Source: Staphylococcus schleiferi
Lineage (GTDB): Bacteria; Bacillota; Bacilli; Staphylococcales; Staphylococcaceae
Reading direction: 5' to 3'
Length of the DNA stretch: 64,000 nucleotides
Assembly: GCF_900458895.1 (NCBI RefSeq)
Contig: NZ_LR962863.1
Location: 1,178,001 to 1,242,000, forward strand
Shown here: positions 30,337-39,921 of the stretch, in pieces
How positions within the stretch are numbered: position 1 is the first letter of the stretch
Layout: every line of letters begins with the position of its first letter
Position numbers and translations under genes: made by a program
Notes under the pieces: model-generated
Databases searched by the model: none
What the model was told of the DNA's origin: nothing
What the model saw: only the letters and a program-made list of their open reading frames with translations

Positions 30337-30338
30337 TG
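30331..30338. repeat. Target-site duplication of ISL3-like copy 2 (left)
   Basis: TTTTTATG, repeated exactly at 31155-31162. Confidence 0.95.
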
Positions 30339-30528
30339 GGCTGTACACTTTATATGGTGGTTATGTGTCTATAATAATTAAGTCGCAAACTTCCGATTGC
30401 TTCTTCGAGTCTCGCTTTCCCAGGCGCCTTACCTCAACTAATTTTGGCTTTTATTTTAGTTCATAAGAAGCCAAAATGGATTTTCGGTTTCGGCTCTATG
30501 CCTCGGGATTCTCGACTCGGTACGCAAT

Positions 30529-30759
30529 CTATTTAAGCAATTTCACTATTGAAAAGTGGCATTGCTTTTTTCTTTGGTCTTTTATACAGTCTAAAAATAA
30601 TAAAAATGCGATTTTTGAAGTTATAAAAGTTGCGATAGCCATATGAAATTTAATCAGTTTAACTTTTTGATTAATTCCTTCAATCGCACCATTATTGAAT
30701 TGAGGGGTTCCAATCGTATAAGCAATGATATCCTCATACTTTCTGTAGAAGCGTAACAC
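30529..30759 (-). pseudogene. ISL3-family transposase, C-terminal remnant
   Basis: This frame encodes the true C-terminus of the parent transposase, including the conserved NNGAIEGINQKVKLIK segment with the last DDE acidic residue. The first two catalytic aspartates are absent. It shows what is missing from copies 1 and 3. Confidence 0.85.
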
Positions 30760-31034
30760 TTTCCATCCATACAGTTAAAACATTGTTTTAACAGATTTAA
30801 ATACACTGCTATCTCTTGGAATCTTAAAAAAGTAATTCGCGATAAACGTTTTCCGTGTTTGTGTATTCGGTTTGGATTCGTATGATAACAGTGAGGACAA
30901 GTCATAGGCTTGTATGAAAGGGTACCAAAGATGACGTTAGATTTCTTACCTCTAATAACTACATCTTCTTCAACTTTAGTGATTTTAATATTATTATCTT
31001 TAATTTTTAGTAACTTTAATATATCATTACACAT
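30654..31034 (-). pseudogene. ISL3-family transposase, N-terminal remnant (copy 2)
   Basis: The first 81 codons or so match the other two copies, from MCNDILKLLKIKDNN to the segment before the second CxxC. After that the frame passes a junction near 30765 and continues out of frame over the C-terminal part. The second zinc-ribbon pair and the helix-turn-helix are gone, so this copy is more degraded than copies 1 and 3. Confidence 0.85.
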
Positions 31035-31154
31035 AGGCGCAATATGTCTCCTTTATTTTTGGTTTAGTCACTTAAAATTATAGAGGCATTTGCGCTATTT
31101 TTGTACAAAAAAGCAGGATGACTTATGTCATCCCACCATAAAAAATGAAGAACC

Positions 31155-31162
31155 TTTTTATG
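31155..31162. repeat. Target-site duplication of ISL3-like copy 2 (right)
   Basis: Second TTTTTATG. Confidence 0.95.
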
Positions 31163-31358
31163 TTTGGGACGTACAAATACACGTGATAATTGCTTGATAT
31201 TAGCCGATGTAAATTTGAAAAGTCATAGCACCATTCAAGTCATCATCTTCAAAAATCATTATGATCTCATTACAACACACCCTTGTACTTTATTTACTAA
31301 CAAGAGTAATATAAAATAGGAGCAGTAATATATTTACATATAATATGAGGTGTTGAGG

Positions 31359-32195
31359 TTGTCCAATTTTTTTAAAAACAACAAACTCGTTGTGTTGTTT
31401 TGTGCATTAATACTTTTTATCGCTTTAGTTGGATTATCTATCAGGTCAAATACCCAATCGGTTCCTGAACAATATGCGAGTGATACCATTTCCTTCGGGC
31501 AACGTATTTTCTCTTATCCAGTCCAATTTGTAGCGGGAACTATTACAGACATATTCCATAAAAGTGAAGCGCCTACAAATAAAGAGAAACAATTACAAGC
31601 TGATAATGAACGACTTAAATCGGAAAATAAAAAACTCAAAAAAGAACTTGATATGAGTGATATTTCAGAGTATGCGCCTATTTCAGCAGGGGTGATTGCA
31701 CGCCAACCAGATCAATGGTTAAATACAGTCGTCATTGATAAAGGAAAAAAATCTGGTATTAAAGAAAATATGGCTGTTATGACAGCCAATGGTTTAGTCG
31801 GCCGTGTTGCGAAAGTGAATCAATTTTCGTCACAAATCAATTTAATTACAACTAAGGGACGTACTAACCGTTTATCAGTAAATATCCAACATGGTTCAGA
31901 TGAAGTGTTTGGTTTAATTGATCGCTATGATGATAAAACAGATCAACTTATTGTCAGTGATATAGATAATAACGAAGATATTAAAGAGGGCGATAAAGTT
32001 GTAACGAGTGGTTTAGGGGATCAATTGCCTAAAGGGCTTTACGTAGGTGAAGTTGAAAAAGTTCAAAACGATCAATATGGTTTATCAAAGCAAGTTTCTA
32101 TTAAAACTGGGGCAAACATGAATCATTTTTCTCATGTTTATATCGCTAAAAGAGACCCTAAAACAGTAATTAACGATAAGGGTGACAATTCATAA
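31359..32195 (+). CDS. mreC: Cell-shape/elongation protein MreC
   Basis: Membrane-anchored scaffold of the elongation machinery. In cocci such as staphylococci its role is minor and linked to peripheral wall synthesis. 278 aa: one N-terminal membrane segment (about 10-30), a coiled coil (about 70-95, KQLQADNERLKSENKKLKKE), then two beta-barrel domains. The start is set at TTG 31359, six bases after GAGGTG; GTG at 31350 is the alternative. The stop overlaps mreD (TAATG). The 195 bp upstream, after element copy 2, contain no gene that I can see. Confidence 0.93.
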   Translation: MSNFFKNNKLVVLFCALILFIALVGLSIRSNTQSVPEQYASDTISFGQRIFSYPVQFVAGTITDIFHKSEAPTNKEKQLQADNERLKSENKKLKKELDMSDISEYAPISAGVIARQPDQWLNTVVIDKGKKSGIKENMAVMTANGLVGRVAKVNQFSSQINLITTKGRTNRLSVNIQHGSDEVFGLIDRYDDKTDQLIVSDIDNNEDIKEGDKVVTSGLGDQLPKGLYVGEVEKVQNDQYGLSKQVSIKTGANMNHFSHVYIAKRDPKTVINDKGDNS

Positions 32196-32711
32196 TGAAA
32201 TCGATTTATTATGTACTTATAGGCTTATTGATGTTTTATCTAGATACGTTGCTTACCTTTTTATCACCGATTACAATAGGTCACTTTTCATTTATATTAG
32301 TGCCCCATTTAAGCTTTTTATTTTTAATGATCATTGCGATTTATAAAAATACCAGTACCGCATTAATCTTAGGTGTCTTATTGGGTATCATGCAAGATCT
32401 GTATTTCGGTCAAGTTTATGGTGTTTATTTATTCGGTTACATTGTGTCCATTCTCATTGCCGATAAATTCTTAAAAGTTTTTTTCAGAGATCACACAATG
32501 CTTTATGGCATGATTCTACTTGGTGTGATATTCTTAGAAATTTTTGTCATGGTGATCTATAGTCTATTGGGGGTTAATTGATATAAATATGTTTGGATTT
32601 TTAGTTTTCCGTATCATACCGACATTGTTTTTGAACAGTCTTTTATTAATCTTTATGTATTTCATTTTTAATCGCTTCATAAATCAATTAAGTACTATTG
32701 ACACGAAGTAA
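32195..32711 (+). pseudogene. mreD: MreD, frame broken by one extra G
   Basis: Partner membrane protein of MreC. The annotated frame stops after 128 codons at 32581, short of the usual 170-175 aa. The break is a G5 run at 32569-32573. With four G the frame continues LLGLIDINMFGF through one more membrane segment to the TAA at 32709-32711, giving 171 aa with five to six membrane segments. The missing last membrane helices make a functional truncated product unlikely. The gene is dispensable in S. aureus, so a real mutation is possible, but the pattern matches the other three frame breaks in this window. Confidence 0.85.
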
Positions 32712-32714
32712 TAC

Positions 32715-32820
32715 GAATGGTATGATTCAGTAGTTGAGTAGTTCATAGCTACATACAACCGCTCAAATATAGGTTTTAAGTACGCAATGTCACCTATATA
32801 TGGCGTGACTTATAATTAGG
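32715..32820 (+). ncRNA. Ribosomal protein L21 leader RNA (candidate)
   Basis: The stretch before rplU has the structured-leader look of the Firmicute rplU leader: a TAGTTGAGTAGTTCATAGCTA region, then ACAACCGCTC and AGTACGCAATGTCACC, ending close to the ribosome-binding site. Assigned by position and partial resemblance only; no covariance model was run. Confidence 0.5.
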
Positions 32821-32831
32821 AGGTGCAAAGT

Positions 32832-33140
32832 ATGTTTGCTATTATTGAAACAGGTGGAAAACAAGTAAAAGTTGAAGAAGGTCAAGAAATTTACGTTGAA
32901 AAATTAAACGTAAACGAAGGTGACACTTTCACTTTTGATAAAGTTTTATTCGTCGGTGGAGACAACGTTAAAGTTGGTGCTCCTACAGTTGAAGGCGCAA
33001 CTGTCACTGCAACTGTAAACAAACAAGGTCGCGGTAAAAAAATCACTGTATTTACTTACCGTCGTCGTAAAGATTCAAAACGCAAAAAAGGCCATCGTCA
33101 ACCATATACTAAGTTAACAATTGATAAGATTAACGCTTAA
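32832..33140 (+). CDS. rplU: 50S ribosomal protein L21
   Basis: 102 aa with the L21 signature [17 protein letters not shown] at the start and the basic C-terminus ([14 protein letters not shown]). It binds 23S rRNA near L20. ATG 32832 follows AGGAGGTGCAAAGT. It begins the rplU-prp-rpmA cluster. Confidence 0.98.
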   Translation: MFAIIETGGKQVKVEEGQEIYVEKLNVNEGDTFTFDKVLFVGGDNVKVGAPTVEGATVTATVNKQGRGKKITVFTYRRRKDSKRKKGHRQPYTKLTIDKINA

Positions 33141-33142
33141 TC

Positions 33143-33463
33143 ATGATTAATGTTGACTTTAAATTGAATGACGAAGGTCAGATAACAGATGTCATAATGG
33201 ACGGTCATGCTGACTTTGCTGAGCATGGTCAAGACATTGTTTGCGCTGGTGCTTCAGCAGTTGTTTTCGGTAGCGTTAACGCTATTATTGGACTTACTGC
33301 AGAAAGACCAGATATTGATTACAGTGATGACGGTGGATATTTTCATGTGAGATCTGTTGATACATCAAATGAGCAGGCACAGTTGATACTCCAGTCAATG
33401 TTAGTTTCTTTACAAACAATTGAAGAAGAATATAATGAGTATATTAAATTAAATCTGAAGTGA
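33143..33463 (+). CDS. prp: Ribosomal-processing cysteine protease Prp
   Basis: Cleaves the N-terminal extension from L27. The 106-aa protein has the catalytic residues H22 (in DGHADFAEHGQD) and C34 (in IVCAGASAV). It lies between rplU and rpmA, two bases after rplU and ten before rpmA. Its substrate L27 in this window does carry the extension, so the pair is functional in principle. In S. aureus the protease is essential. Formerly annotated YsxB. Confidence 0.95.
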   Translation: MINVDFKLNDEGQITDVIMDGHADFAEHGQDIVCAGASAVVFGSVNAIIGLTAERPDIDYSDDGGYFHVRSVDTSNEQAQLILQSMLVSLQTIEEEYNEYIKLNLK

Positions 33464-33473
33464 GGTGTAACTC

Positions 33474-33758
33474 ATGCTTAAATTAAACTTACAATTTTTC
33501 GCATCTAAAAAAGGGGTAAGTTCTACTAAAAACGGACGTGACTCAGAATCTAAACGTTTAGGTGCTAAACGTGCAGACGGTCAATTCGTTACTGGTGGTT
33601 CTATCTTATTCCGTCAACGTGGAACTAAGATTTACCCAGGTGAAAACGTAGGTCGTGGTGGCGATGATACATTATTCGCTAAAATCGATGGCGTTGTTAA
33701 ATTCGAACGTAAAGGTCGAGACAAAAAACAAGTTTCTGTATATGCAGTTGCTGAATAA
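33474..33758 (+). CDS. rpmA: 50S ribosomal protein L27 with cleavable N-terminal extension
   Basis: 94 aa. The N-terminus MLKLNLQFF precedes [15 protein letters not shown], where mature L27 begins. The cleavage site by analogy with S. aureus is after FF at residue 9. The mature N-terminus reaches the peptidyl transferase centre. An AGGTG site precedes the ATG. The terminator at 33773-33806 closes the cluster. Confidence 0.97.
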   Translation: MLKLNLQFFASKKGVSSTKNGRDSESKRLGAKRADGQFVTGGSILFRQRGTKIYPGENVGRGGDDTLFAKIDGVVKFERKGRDKKQVSVYAVAE

Positions 33759-33772
33759 TTTGTCAAATTTTG

Positions 33773-33806
33773 ACACCAGAAGGTAACTTCTGGTGTTTAT
33801 TTTTTA
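33773..33806 (+). terminator. Terminator of rplU-prp-rpmA
   Basis: A perfect stem, ACACCAGAAG with CTTCTGGTGT, and TTATTTTTT. Confidence 0.9.
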
Positions 33807-33911
33807 TATTGATTAGACTAAAGATAATCATAGTTTCAAAATGAGAACCAAACGTAAAGTAAGTAACTTGCGTTTAAAATAAAACAAAAAAATCGAAAAA
33901 GAGGTGAAAAT

Positions 33912-35201
33912 ATGTTTGTAGATCAAGTTAAAATATCATTAAAAGCGGGTGATGGCGGGAATGGTATTACGGCATATCGCCGTGAAAAGTATGTTCCATT
34001 TGGAGGACCAGCCGGTGGTGACGGTGGTCGTGGTGCATCAGTTGTTTTCCAAGTAGATGAAGGATTGCGCACTCTCATGGACTTTAGATATCAACGACAC
34101 TTTAAAGCTAAAAAAGGCGAAAACGGTCAAAGTAGTAATATGCATGGTAAAAATGCAGAGGATCTTGTTTTAAAAGTACCGCCTGGAACGATTATCAAAG
34201 ATGTTGAAACAGAACAAACATTAGCTGATTTAGTGGAACATGGCCAAAGTGCAGTTATCGCAAAAGGAGGTCGTGGAGGTCGTGGTAATTCACGTTTTGC
34301 GACACCTAAAAACCCGGCACCAGATTTTAGTGAGAATGGTGAACCTGGTGAAGAAATAGAAGTAACTTTGGAACTTAAGCTTCTTGCTGATGTAGGCCTT
34401 GTTGGTTTTCCAAGTGTTGGTAAATCAACACTACTTTCAATCGTTTCTAAAGCAAAACCTAAAATTGGCGCTTATCACTTTACTACAATTCAACCTAATT
34501 TAGGCGTTGTGGTTACGCCTGACCAACGTAGTTTTGTTATGGCTGATTTACCAGGTTTGATTGAAGGTGCATCTGAAGGTGTCGGTTTAGGACATCAATT
34601 CTTAAGACATGTCGAAAGAACAAAAGTAATTGTGCATGTAATTGATATGAGCGGTTTAGAAGGCCGTGACCCTTATGAGGATTATACGATTATCAACCAA
34701 GAGCTAAAAGCTTATGCGCAACGATTAGAAGAGCGACCACAGATCATTGTTGCCAATAAAATGGATATACCAGAAGCACATGACCAGTTGGAACAATTTA
34801 AAAATAAACTTAATCAACCGGTTAAAATCATTCCAATTTCATCATATACACGTGAAAACATTGATCAATTACTTTATGAAATAGCGAATACACTTGATAA
34901 GGTCAAAGATGTTGATTTTTCTGCGACGGAAGAGCAAATCGGTGTCAATCGTGTTGTTTATAAACATACACCTTCACAAGATCAATTTAAAATTACGAGA
35001 GATGATGATGGTGCTTATGTCGTAAGTGGTAATGCGATAGAACGTATGTTTAAAATGACCGACTTTAATAGTGACCCAGCAGTACGACGTTTTGCTAGAC
35101 AAATGCGTTCAATGGGTATCGATGACGCATTACGTGAACGTGGTGCAGAGAATGGTGATATTGTACGTATTCTTGGAGGAGAGTTTGAATTTGTCGAATA
35201 A
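33912..35201 (+). CDS. obg: GTPase Obg (CgtA)
   Basis: Essential GTPase of 50S biogenesis, also tied to the stringent response. 429 aa. The glycine-rich Obg fold fills about residues 1-158. The G domain has G1 GFPSVGKS at 165-172, [12 protein letters not shown] around 212-223 and NKMD near 282-285. The C-terminal OCT domain (about 350-429) is present. The ATG follows AAAGAGGTGAAAAT. The following ACT-domain gene starts within its last codons. Confidence 0.97.
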   Translation: MFVDQVKISLKAGDGGNGITAYRREKYVPFGGPAGGDGGRGASVVFQVDEGLRTLMDFRYQRHFKAKKGENGQSSNMHGKNAEDLVLKVPPGTIIKDVETEQTLADLVEHGQSAVIAKGGRGGRGNSRFATPKNPAPDFSENGEPGEEIEVTLELKLLADVGLVGFPSVGKSTLLSIVSKAKPKIGAYHFTTIQPNLGVVVTPDQRSFVMADLPGLIEGASEGVGLGHQFLRHVERTKVIVHVIDMSGLEGRDPYEDYTIINQELKAYAQRLEERPQIIVANKMDIPEAHDQLEQFKNKLNQPVKIIPISSYTRENIDQLLYEIANTLDKVKDVDFSATEEQIGVNRVVYKHTPSQDQFKITRDDDGAYVVSGNAIERMFKMTDFNSDPAVRRFARQMRSMGIDDALRERGAENGDIVRILGGEFEFVE

Positions 35202-35670
35202 TGAACAGGAGGCGCCTAATGCGCGTATGAAACATCAATTTTATGTTATTCGTGAGGATGTTCTACCTTACGTCGTGAAGCGTGTACTACAAGTAAAATC
35301 CTCATTAAAAAATGACCCATCACTGACAATTCAAGAAGCAGTGGATATGCATGATTGTTCACGCAGTGCATTCTACAAATATAGAGACACTATCTTTCCA
35401 TTAGATGAGGTTCGTAAGCGCACAGAAGCTTATACCATTATTTTATTTGTTATTGATAAAGTTGTAATTCTGGCAAGTATCCTTGAAAAATTGTCAGAGC
35501 TTCAACTTTCTGTGCTCACAATTCATCAAAGTGTCCCTATCAATAATAAAGCATCCATTACACTGTCACTAGATGGGAGTAAAGCGAAAATTAATCCCTA
35601 TGAATTAATTAACACATTAAGACAAATGGAAAATATTTATAATGTAGATATTATCGGAATGAATTTATAA
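35191..35670 (+). CDS. ACT-domain protein of the UPF0735/PheB type
   Basis: 159 aa. The C-terminal third is an ACT domain (about 80-155: [25 protein letters not shown]), a ligand-binding fold usually sensing amino acids. The N-terminal part resembles a helix-turn-helix ([19 protein letters not shown]). It is often annotated as PheB or chorismate-mutase related, but no catalytic residues support that. The start is set at TTG 35191 (GGAGGAG upstream), overlapping the obg stop by 11 bp. ATG 35227 is an alternative, but spaced poorly. Confidence 0.8.
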   Translation: MSNNEQEAPNARMKHQFYVIREDVLPYVVKRVLQVKSSLKNDPSLTIQEAVDMHDCSRSAFYKYRDTIFPLDEVRKRTEAYTIILFVIDKVVILASILEKLSELQLSVLTIHQSVPINNKASITLSLDGSKAKINPYELINTLRQMENIYNVDIIGMNL

Positions 35671-35682
35671 GGAGTAGTTACG

Positions 35683-36288
35683 ATGTATGCATATATCTTT
35701 GGGAATTTAACGGCACTTTATCCAACACACATCATCGTCGAAACAACATCGGGTGTGGGATATGAAATTCAGACCCCAAACTCATATCGTTTTCAAAAGC
35801 ATCTTAATCAATCTATTAAAGTTTATACGTCGTTAATTGTACGAGAAGACGCTCAATTGTTATATGGCTTTATTGATGAAGAAGAAAAGGATATGTTTTT
35901 AAGTTTAATTAAGGTGACTGGAATTGGTCCTAAATCTGCATTAGCTATTTTAGCAGCGAGCACGCCTAATGAAGTTAAACGCGCGATTGAAAATGAAAAT
36001 GATGCGTATTTAACAAAATTTCCAGGAATCGGTAAAAAGACAGCGCGCCAAATTGTATTAGATTTAAAAGGTAAAGTAGTTATTACCGAAACGAACGATG
36101 AAGACCTACTTTCGAATGCTACGGATGCTATCGAAACCTCTCATTATGCAAAAGAAGCACTATTGGTGTTAGAAGCATTAGGCTATTCTAAGCGTGAATT
36201 GAAAAAGGTTGAGAAGGCGATGCAAAGTGAAACTTTTGAAAGTGTTGATGCAGCAGTTAAATTTGGATTAAAACAATTAGTTTCATAA
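35683..36288 (+). CDS. ruvA: Holliday junction branch migration protein RuvA
   Basis: Tetramer that binds Holliday junctions and loads RuvB. 201 aa, typical. The N-terminal OB fold ([16 protein letters not shown]), a helix-hairpin-helix with [13 protein letters not shown] at about 78-90 and [12 protein letters not shown] near 110-121, and the C-terminal RuvB-binding domain are all visible. Located 8 bp upstream of ruvB. Confidence 0.96.
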   Translation: MYAYIFGNLTALYPTHIIVETTSGVGYEIQTPNSYRFQKHLNQSIKVYTSLIVREDAQLLYGFIDEEEKDMFLSLIKVTGIGPKSALAILAASTPNEVKRAIENENDAYLTKFPGIGKKTARQIVLDLKGKVVITETNDEDLLSNATDAIETSHYAKEALLVLEALGYSKRELKKVEKAMQSETFESVDAAVKFGLKQLVS

Positions 36289-36304
36289 AAAAGGAGTGAG
36301 TCAA

Positions 36305-37303
36305 ATGGAACAAGATCGAATGATGGATGGCCATGAGCAATCTGATGAGCAAGCTTTTGAATTGTCATTACGGCCAGATCGGCTAAGACAATACATAGGT
36401 CAAAGTACGATCAAATCAAATCTTGAAGTTTTTATTCAAGCGGCTAAAATTCGTGAAGAACCACTTGATCATGTCCTTCTCTTTGGCCCTCCTGGTTTAG
36501 GTAAAACGACACTCTCACATATTATCGCAAATGAAATGGGCGTTAATTTACGTACAGTTTCAGGGCCATCTATAGAGAGACCCGGTGATTTAGCTGCTAT
36601 TTTAACTGGTTTACAACCTGGCGATGTTTTATTTATTGATGAGATACATCGTCTAAGTAGCGTTGTGGAAGAAGTATTATATCCGGCTATGGAAGATTTT
36701 TTTATTGATATTATCGTTGGAAAAGGCGAGGAAGCACGTAGTATACGTATCGATTTACCACCATTTACATTAGTCGGTGCAACAACACGTGCAGGGAGTT
36801 TGACGAGTCCTTTACGTGACCGTTTTGGTGTTCATTTACGTTTAGAATATTATTCTGAACAAGAACTGGCACAGATTATTATTCGCACTGTTGATGTATT
36901 AGGCACAGCAATTGATGAAGAAAGTGCTATAGAAATTGCAAAAAGAAGTCGTGGGACACCTCGTATCGCTAATCGTTTATTAAAACGAATACGGGATTTC
37001 CAACAAGTAAATGAAGATGACATGATTTACATTGAGACGACAAAACGTGCTTTGCACTTATTACAAGTCGATGAAGAAGGTCTAGATTATATTGATCACA
37101 AAATGATGGCTTGTATTATTGAGCAATATCATGGTGGGCCGGTAGGGTTAGATACGATTGCTGTTTCAATCGGAGAAGAGCGTATTACGATTGAAGACGT
37201 ATATGAACCTTTTCTCATTCAAAGAGGCTTTTTAGAGCGAACACCAAGAGGTCGTAAAGCGACACCCCAAGCCTATGAACATTTTAAATATACGAGTCAT
37301 TAA
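36305..37303 (+). CDS. ruvB: Holliday junction DNA helicase RuvB
   Basis: Hexameric AAA+ motor for branch migration. 332 aa with Walker A GPPGLGKT at 61-68, Walker [10 protein letters not shown] near 115, sensor 1 GATTRAG and a C-terminal winged helix. ATG 36305 is eight bases after AAGGAG; GTG at 36296 is too near the ribosome-binding site. Cytoplasmic; acts with RuvA. queA follows 17 bp later. Confidence 0.97.
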   Translation: MEQDRMMDGHEQSDEQAFELSLRPDRLRQYIGQSTIKSNLEVFIQAAKIREEPLDHVLLFGPPGLGKTTLSHIIANEMGVNLRTVSGPSIERPGDLAAILTGLQPGDVLFIDEIHRLSSVVEEVLYPAMEDFFIDIIVGKGEEARSIRIDLPPFTLVGATTRAGSLTSPLRDRFGVHLRLEYYSEQELAQIIIRTVDVLGTAIDEESAIEIAKRSRGTPRIANRLLKRIRDFQQVNEDDMIYIETTKRALHLLQVDEEGLDYIDHKMMACIIEQYHGGPVGLDTIAVSIGEERITIEDVYEPFLIQRGFLERTPRGRKATPQAYEHFKYTSH

Positions 37304-37320
37304 ATAGAGGAGTTACTACT

Positions 37321-38346
37321 TTGAATATTGAAGAATTTGATTATGAATTGCCAGAGTCGCTCATCGCACAAACACCATTAAAACAGCGCGATCAAAGCCG
37401 CTTGTTATATTTGAATCGACAAACTGGTGATACCGAAGACTTGCATTTTAAAGATATTACGCGATTTTTCAAACAAGGCGATACACTTGTATTAAATGAT
37501 ACGAAAGTAATGCCAGCGCGTTTATTTGGTGTTAAAGAAGAAACACTAGCAAAAGTTGAAATGTTAATGTTGACTCAAATTGAAGGTGACGACTGGGAAG
37601 TTTTACTTAAACCAGCGAAACGGATTAAAGTAGGGCAATCTTTGAGCTTTGGAGACGGAAAAATCATTGCTACTTGTATGAAAGAACTCGATCAAGGTGG
37701 CCGAATGATGCGCTTGCATTATGACGGCATTTTACAAGAGCGACTTGATGAATTAGGCGAAATGCCTCTCCCTCCATATATTAAAGAACGATTAGATGAA
37801 AAAGATCGTTATCAAACCGTTTATGCAAAAGCGTCTGGTTCAGCTGCAGCACCGACTGCAGGTTTACATTTTACAGATCAGTTGTTACAACAAATTCGTG
37901 AAAATGGGGTTAATATTGCATTTATCACACTTCACGTAGGATTAGGTACATTTAGACCTGTGAGTGTTGAGAATATCGATGACCACGAAATGCATAGTGA
38001 ATATTATCAAATGTCTCAAGAGACTGCAGATTTACTAAATGAGACTAAAGCTAAGGGCCATCGCATCATATCTGTGGGTACGACCTCAACGAGAACACTA
38101 GAGACCATTCGACAAAATAATACGCAATTTGTTGCTTCTAGTGGATGGACGGATATATTTATTTATCCGGGTTTTGAATTTAAAGCGATAGATGGCTTGA
38201 TTACCAATTTTCATTTACCTAAATCCACTTTAGTGATGTTGGTATCTGCTTTTAGTTCGCGACAATTTGTGCTTTCGGCATACCGTCATGCAGTCGCTGA
38301 AAAATATCGATTTTTCAGTTTTGGCGATGCGATGATTATTATTTAG
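37321..38346 (+). CDS. queA: tRNA preQ1(34) S-adenosylmethionine ribosyltransferase-isomerase
   Basis: Converts preQ1 in tRNA to epoxyqueuosine using the ribosyl group of SAM. 341 aa, the exact length usual in staphylococci. The [17 protein letters not shown] start, the [10 protein letters not shown] segment and [15 protein letters not shown] are family hallmarks. The start is TTG at 37321 after GAGGAG. Paired with tgt, the preceding step in queuosine synthesis. Confidence 0.96.
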   Translation: MNIEEFDYELPESLIAQTPLKQRDQSRLLYLNRQTGDTEDLHFKDITRFFKQGDTLVLNDTKVMPARLFGVKEETLAKVEMLMLTQIEGDDWEVLLKPAKRIKVGQSLSFGDGKIIATCMKELDQGGRMMRLHYDGILQERLDELGEMPLPPYIKERLDEKDRYQTVYAKASGSAAAPTAGLHFTDQLLQQIRENGVNIAFITLHVGLGTFRPVSVENIDDHEMHSEYYQMSQETADLLNETKAKGHRIISVGTTSTRTLETIRQNNTQFVASSGWTDIFIYPGFEFKAIDGLITNFHLPKSTLVMLVSAFSSRQFVLSAYRHAVAEKYRFFSFGDAMIII

Positions 38347-38351
38347 TTTGA

Positions 38352-39503
<1,152 letters not shown>

Positions 39504-39519
39504 ATAGGAGCTAAGATTT

Positions 39520-39783
39520 ATGTCTTCACTTATTAGTTTATTACCTTTAATATTGCTATTTGTTGTTATGTGGTTCTTTATGATTCGTCCACAACAAAAG
39601 CGTGCTAAAGAGCATCGCCAAATGGTAGACCAATTAGAAGCGGGCCAACGTGTAACGACAATTGGTGGTATTAAAGGAACAGTTCGTGCAGTTGACGAAA
39701 CGACAGCTGTCATTACAGTTAATGGTAAAGGTACTGAACTGACTTTTGAAAAACAAGCCATTAAACAAGTGGATCCTTCATAA
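39520..39783 (+). CDS. yajC: Preprotein translocase subunit YajC
   Basis: 87 aa. One N-terminal membrane helix (SLISLLPLILLFVVMWFFMI) is followed by RPQQKRAKEH and a cytoplasmic domain with VTTIGGIKGTV. It associates with SecDF and the SecYEG channel. It lies between tgt and secDF, separated from secDF by a terminator. Confidence 0.95.
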   Translation: MSSLISLLPLILLFVVMWFFMIRPQQKRAKEHRQMVDQLEAGQRVTTIGGIKGTVRAVDETTAVITVNGKGTELTFEKQAIKQVDPS

Positions 39784-39813
39784 CGGATTGTATTGAACAG
39801 CTTTAATACAATT

Positions 39814-39844
39814 AAAGACATGGATTATACCCATGTCTTTTTTA
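39814..39844 (+). terminator. Terminator of queA-tgt-yajC
   Basis: AAAGACATGG with CCATGTCTTT and a T-run. Confidence 0.85.
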
Positions 39845-39921
39845 GTTCGTGTTAGAAATCACTTGCACTAATTTTGTAAAGTGAAGTATGCTTGAAACAT
39901 AAGATAAAATGAGGTGTTTAT

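Larger units (their letters stand above)
30339..31154 (-). mobile_element. Internally deleted ISL3-family element, copy 2 (816 bp)
   Basis: Same ends as copy 1 (left end GGCTGTACACTTTATATGG) and its own perfect 8-bp duplication, TTTTTATG. The deletion inside is different: it keeps the C-terminal 75 or so codons of the transposase and loses more of the N-terminal half. The 200-bp non-coding end carries a few substitutions relative to copies 1 and 3. It also lacks the central catalytic region. It lies in the same orientation as copies 1 and 3. Confidence 0.95.

Noticed and set aside
28343-31154. Composite transposon formed by element copies 1 and 2
   Set aside because: Each copy has its own complete, different 8-bp duplication, so both inserted alone. 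A composite would share one duplication at the outer ends.
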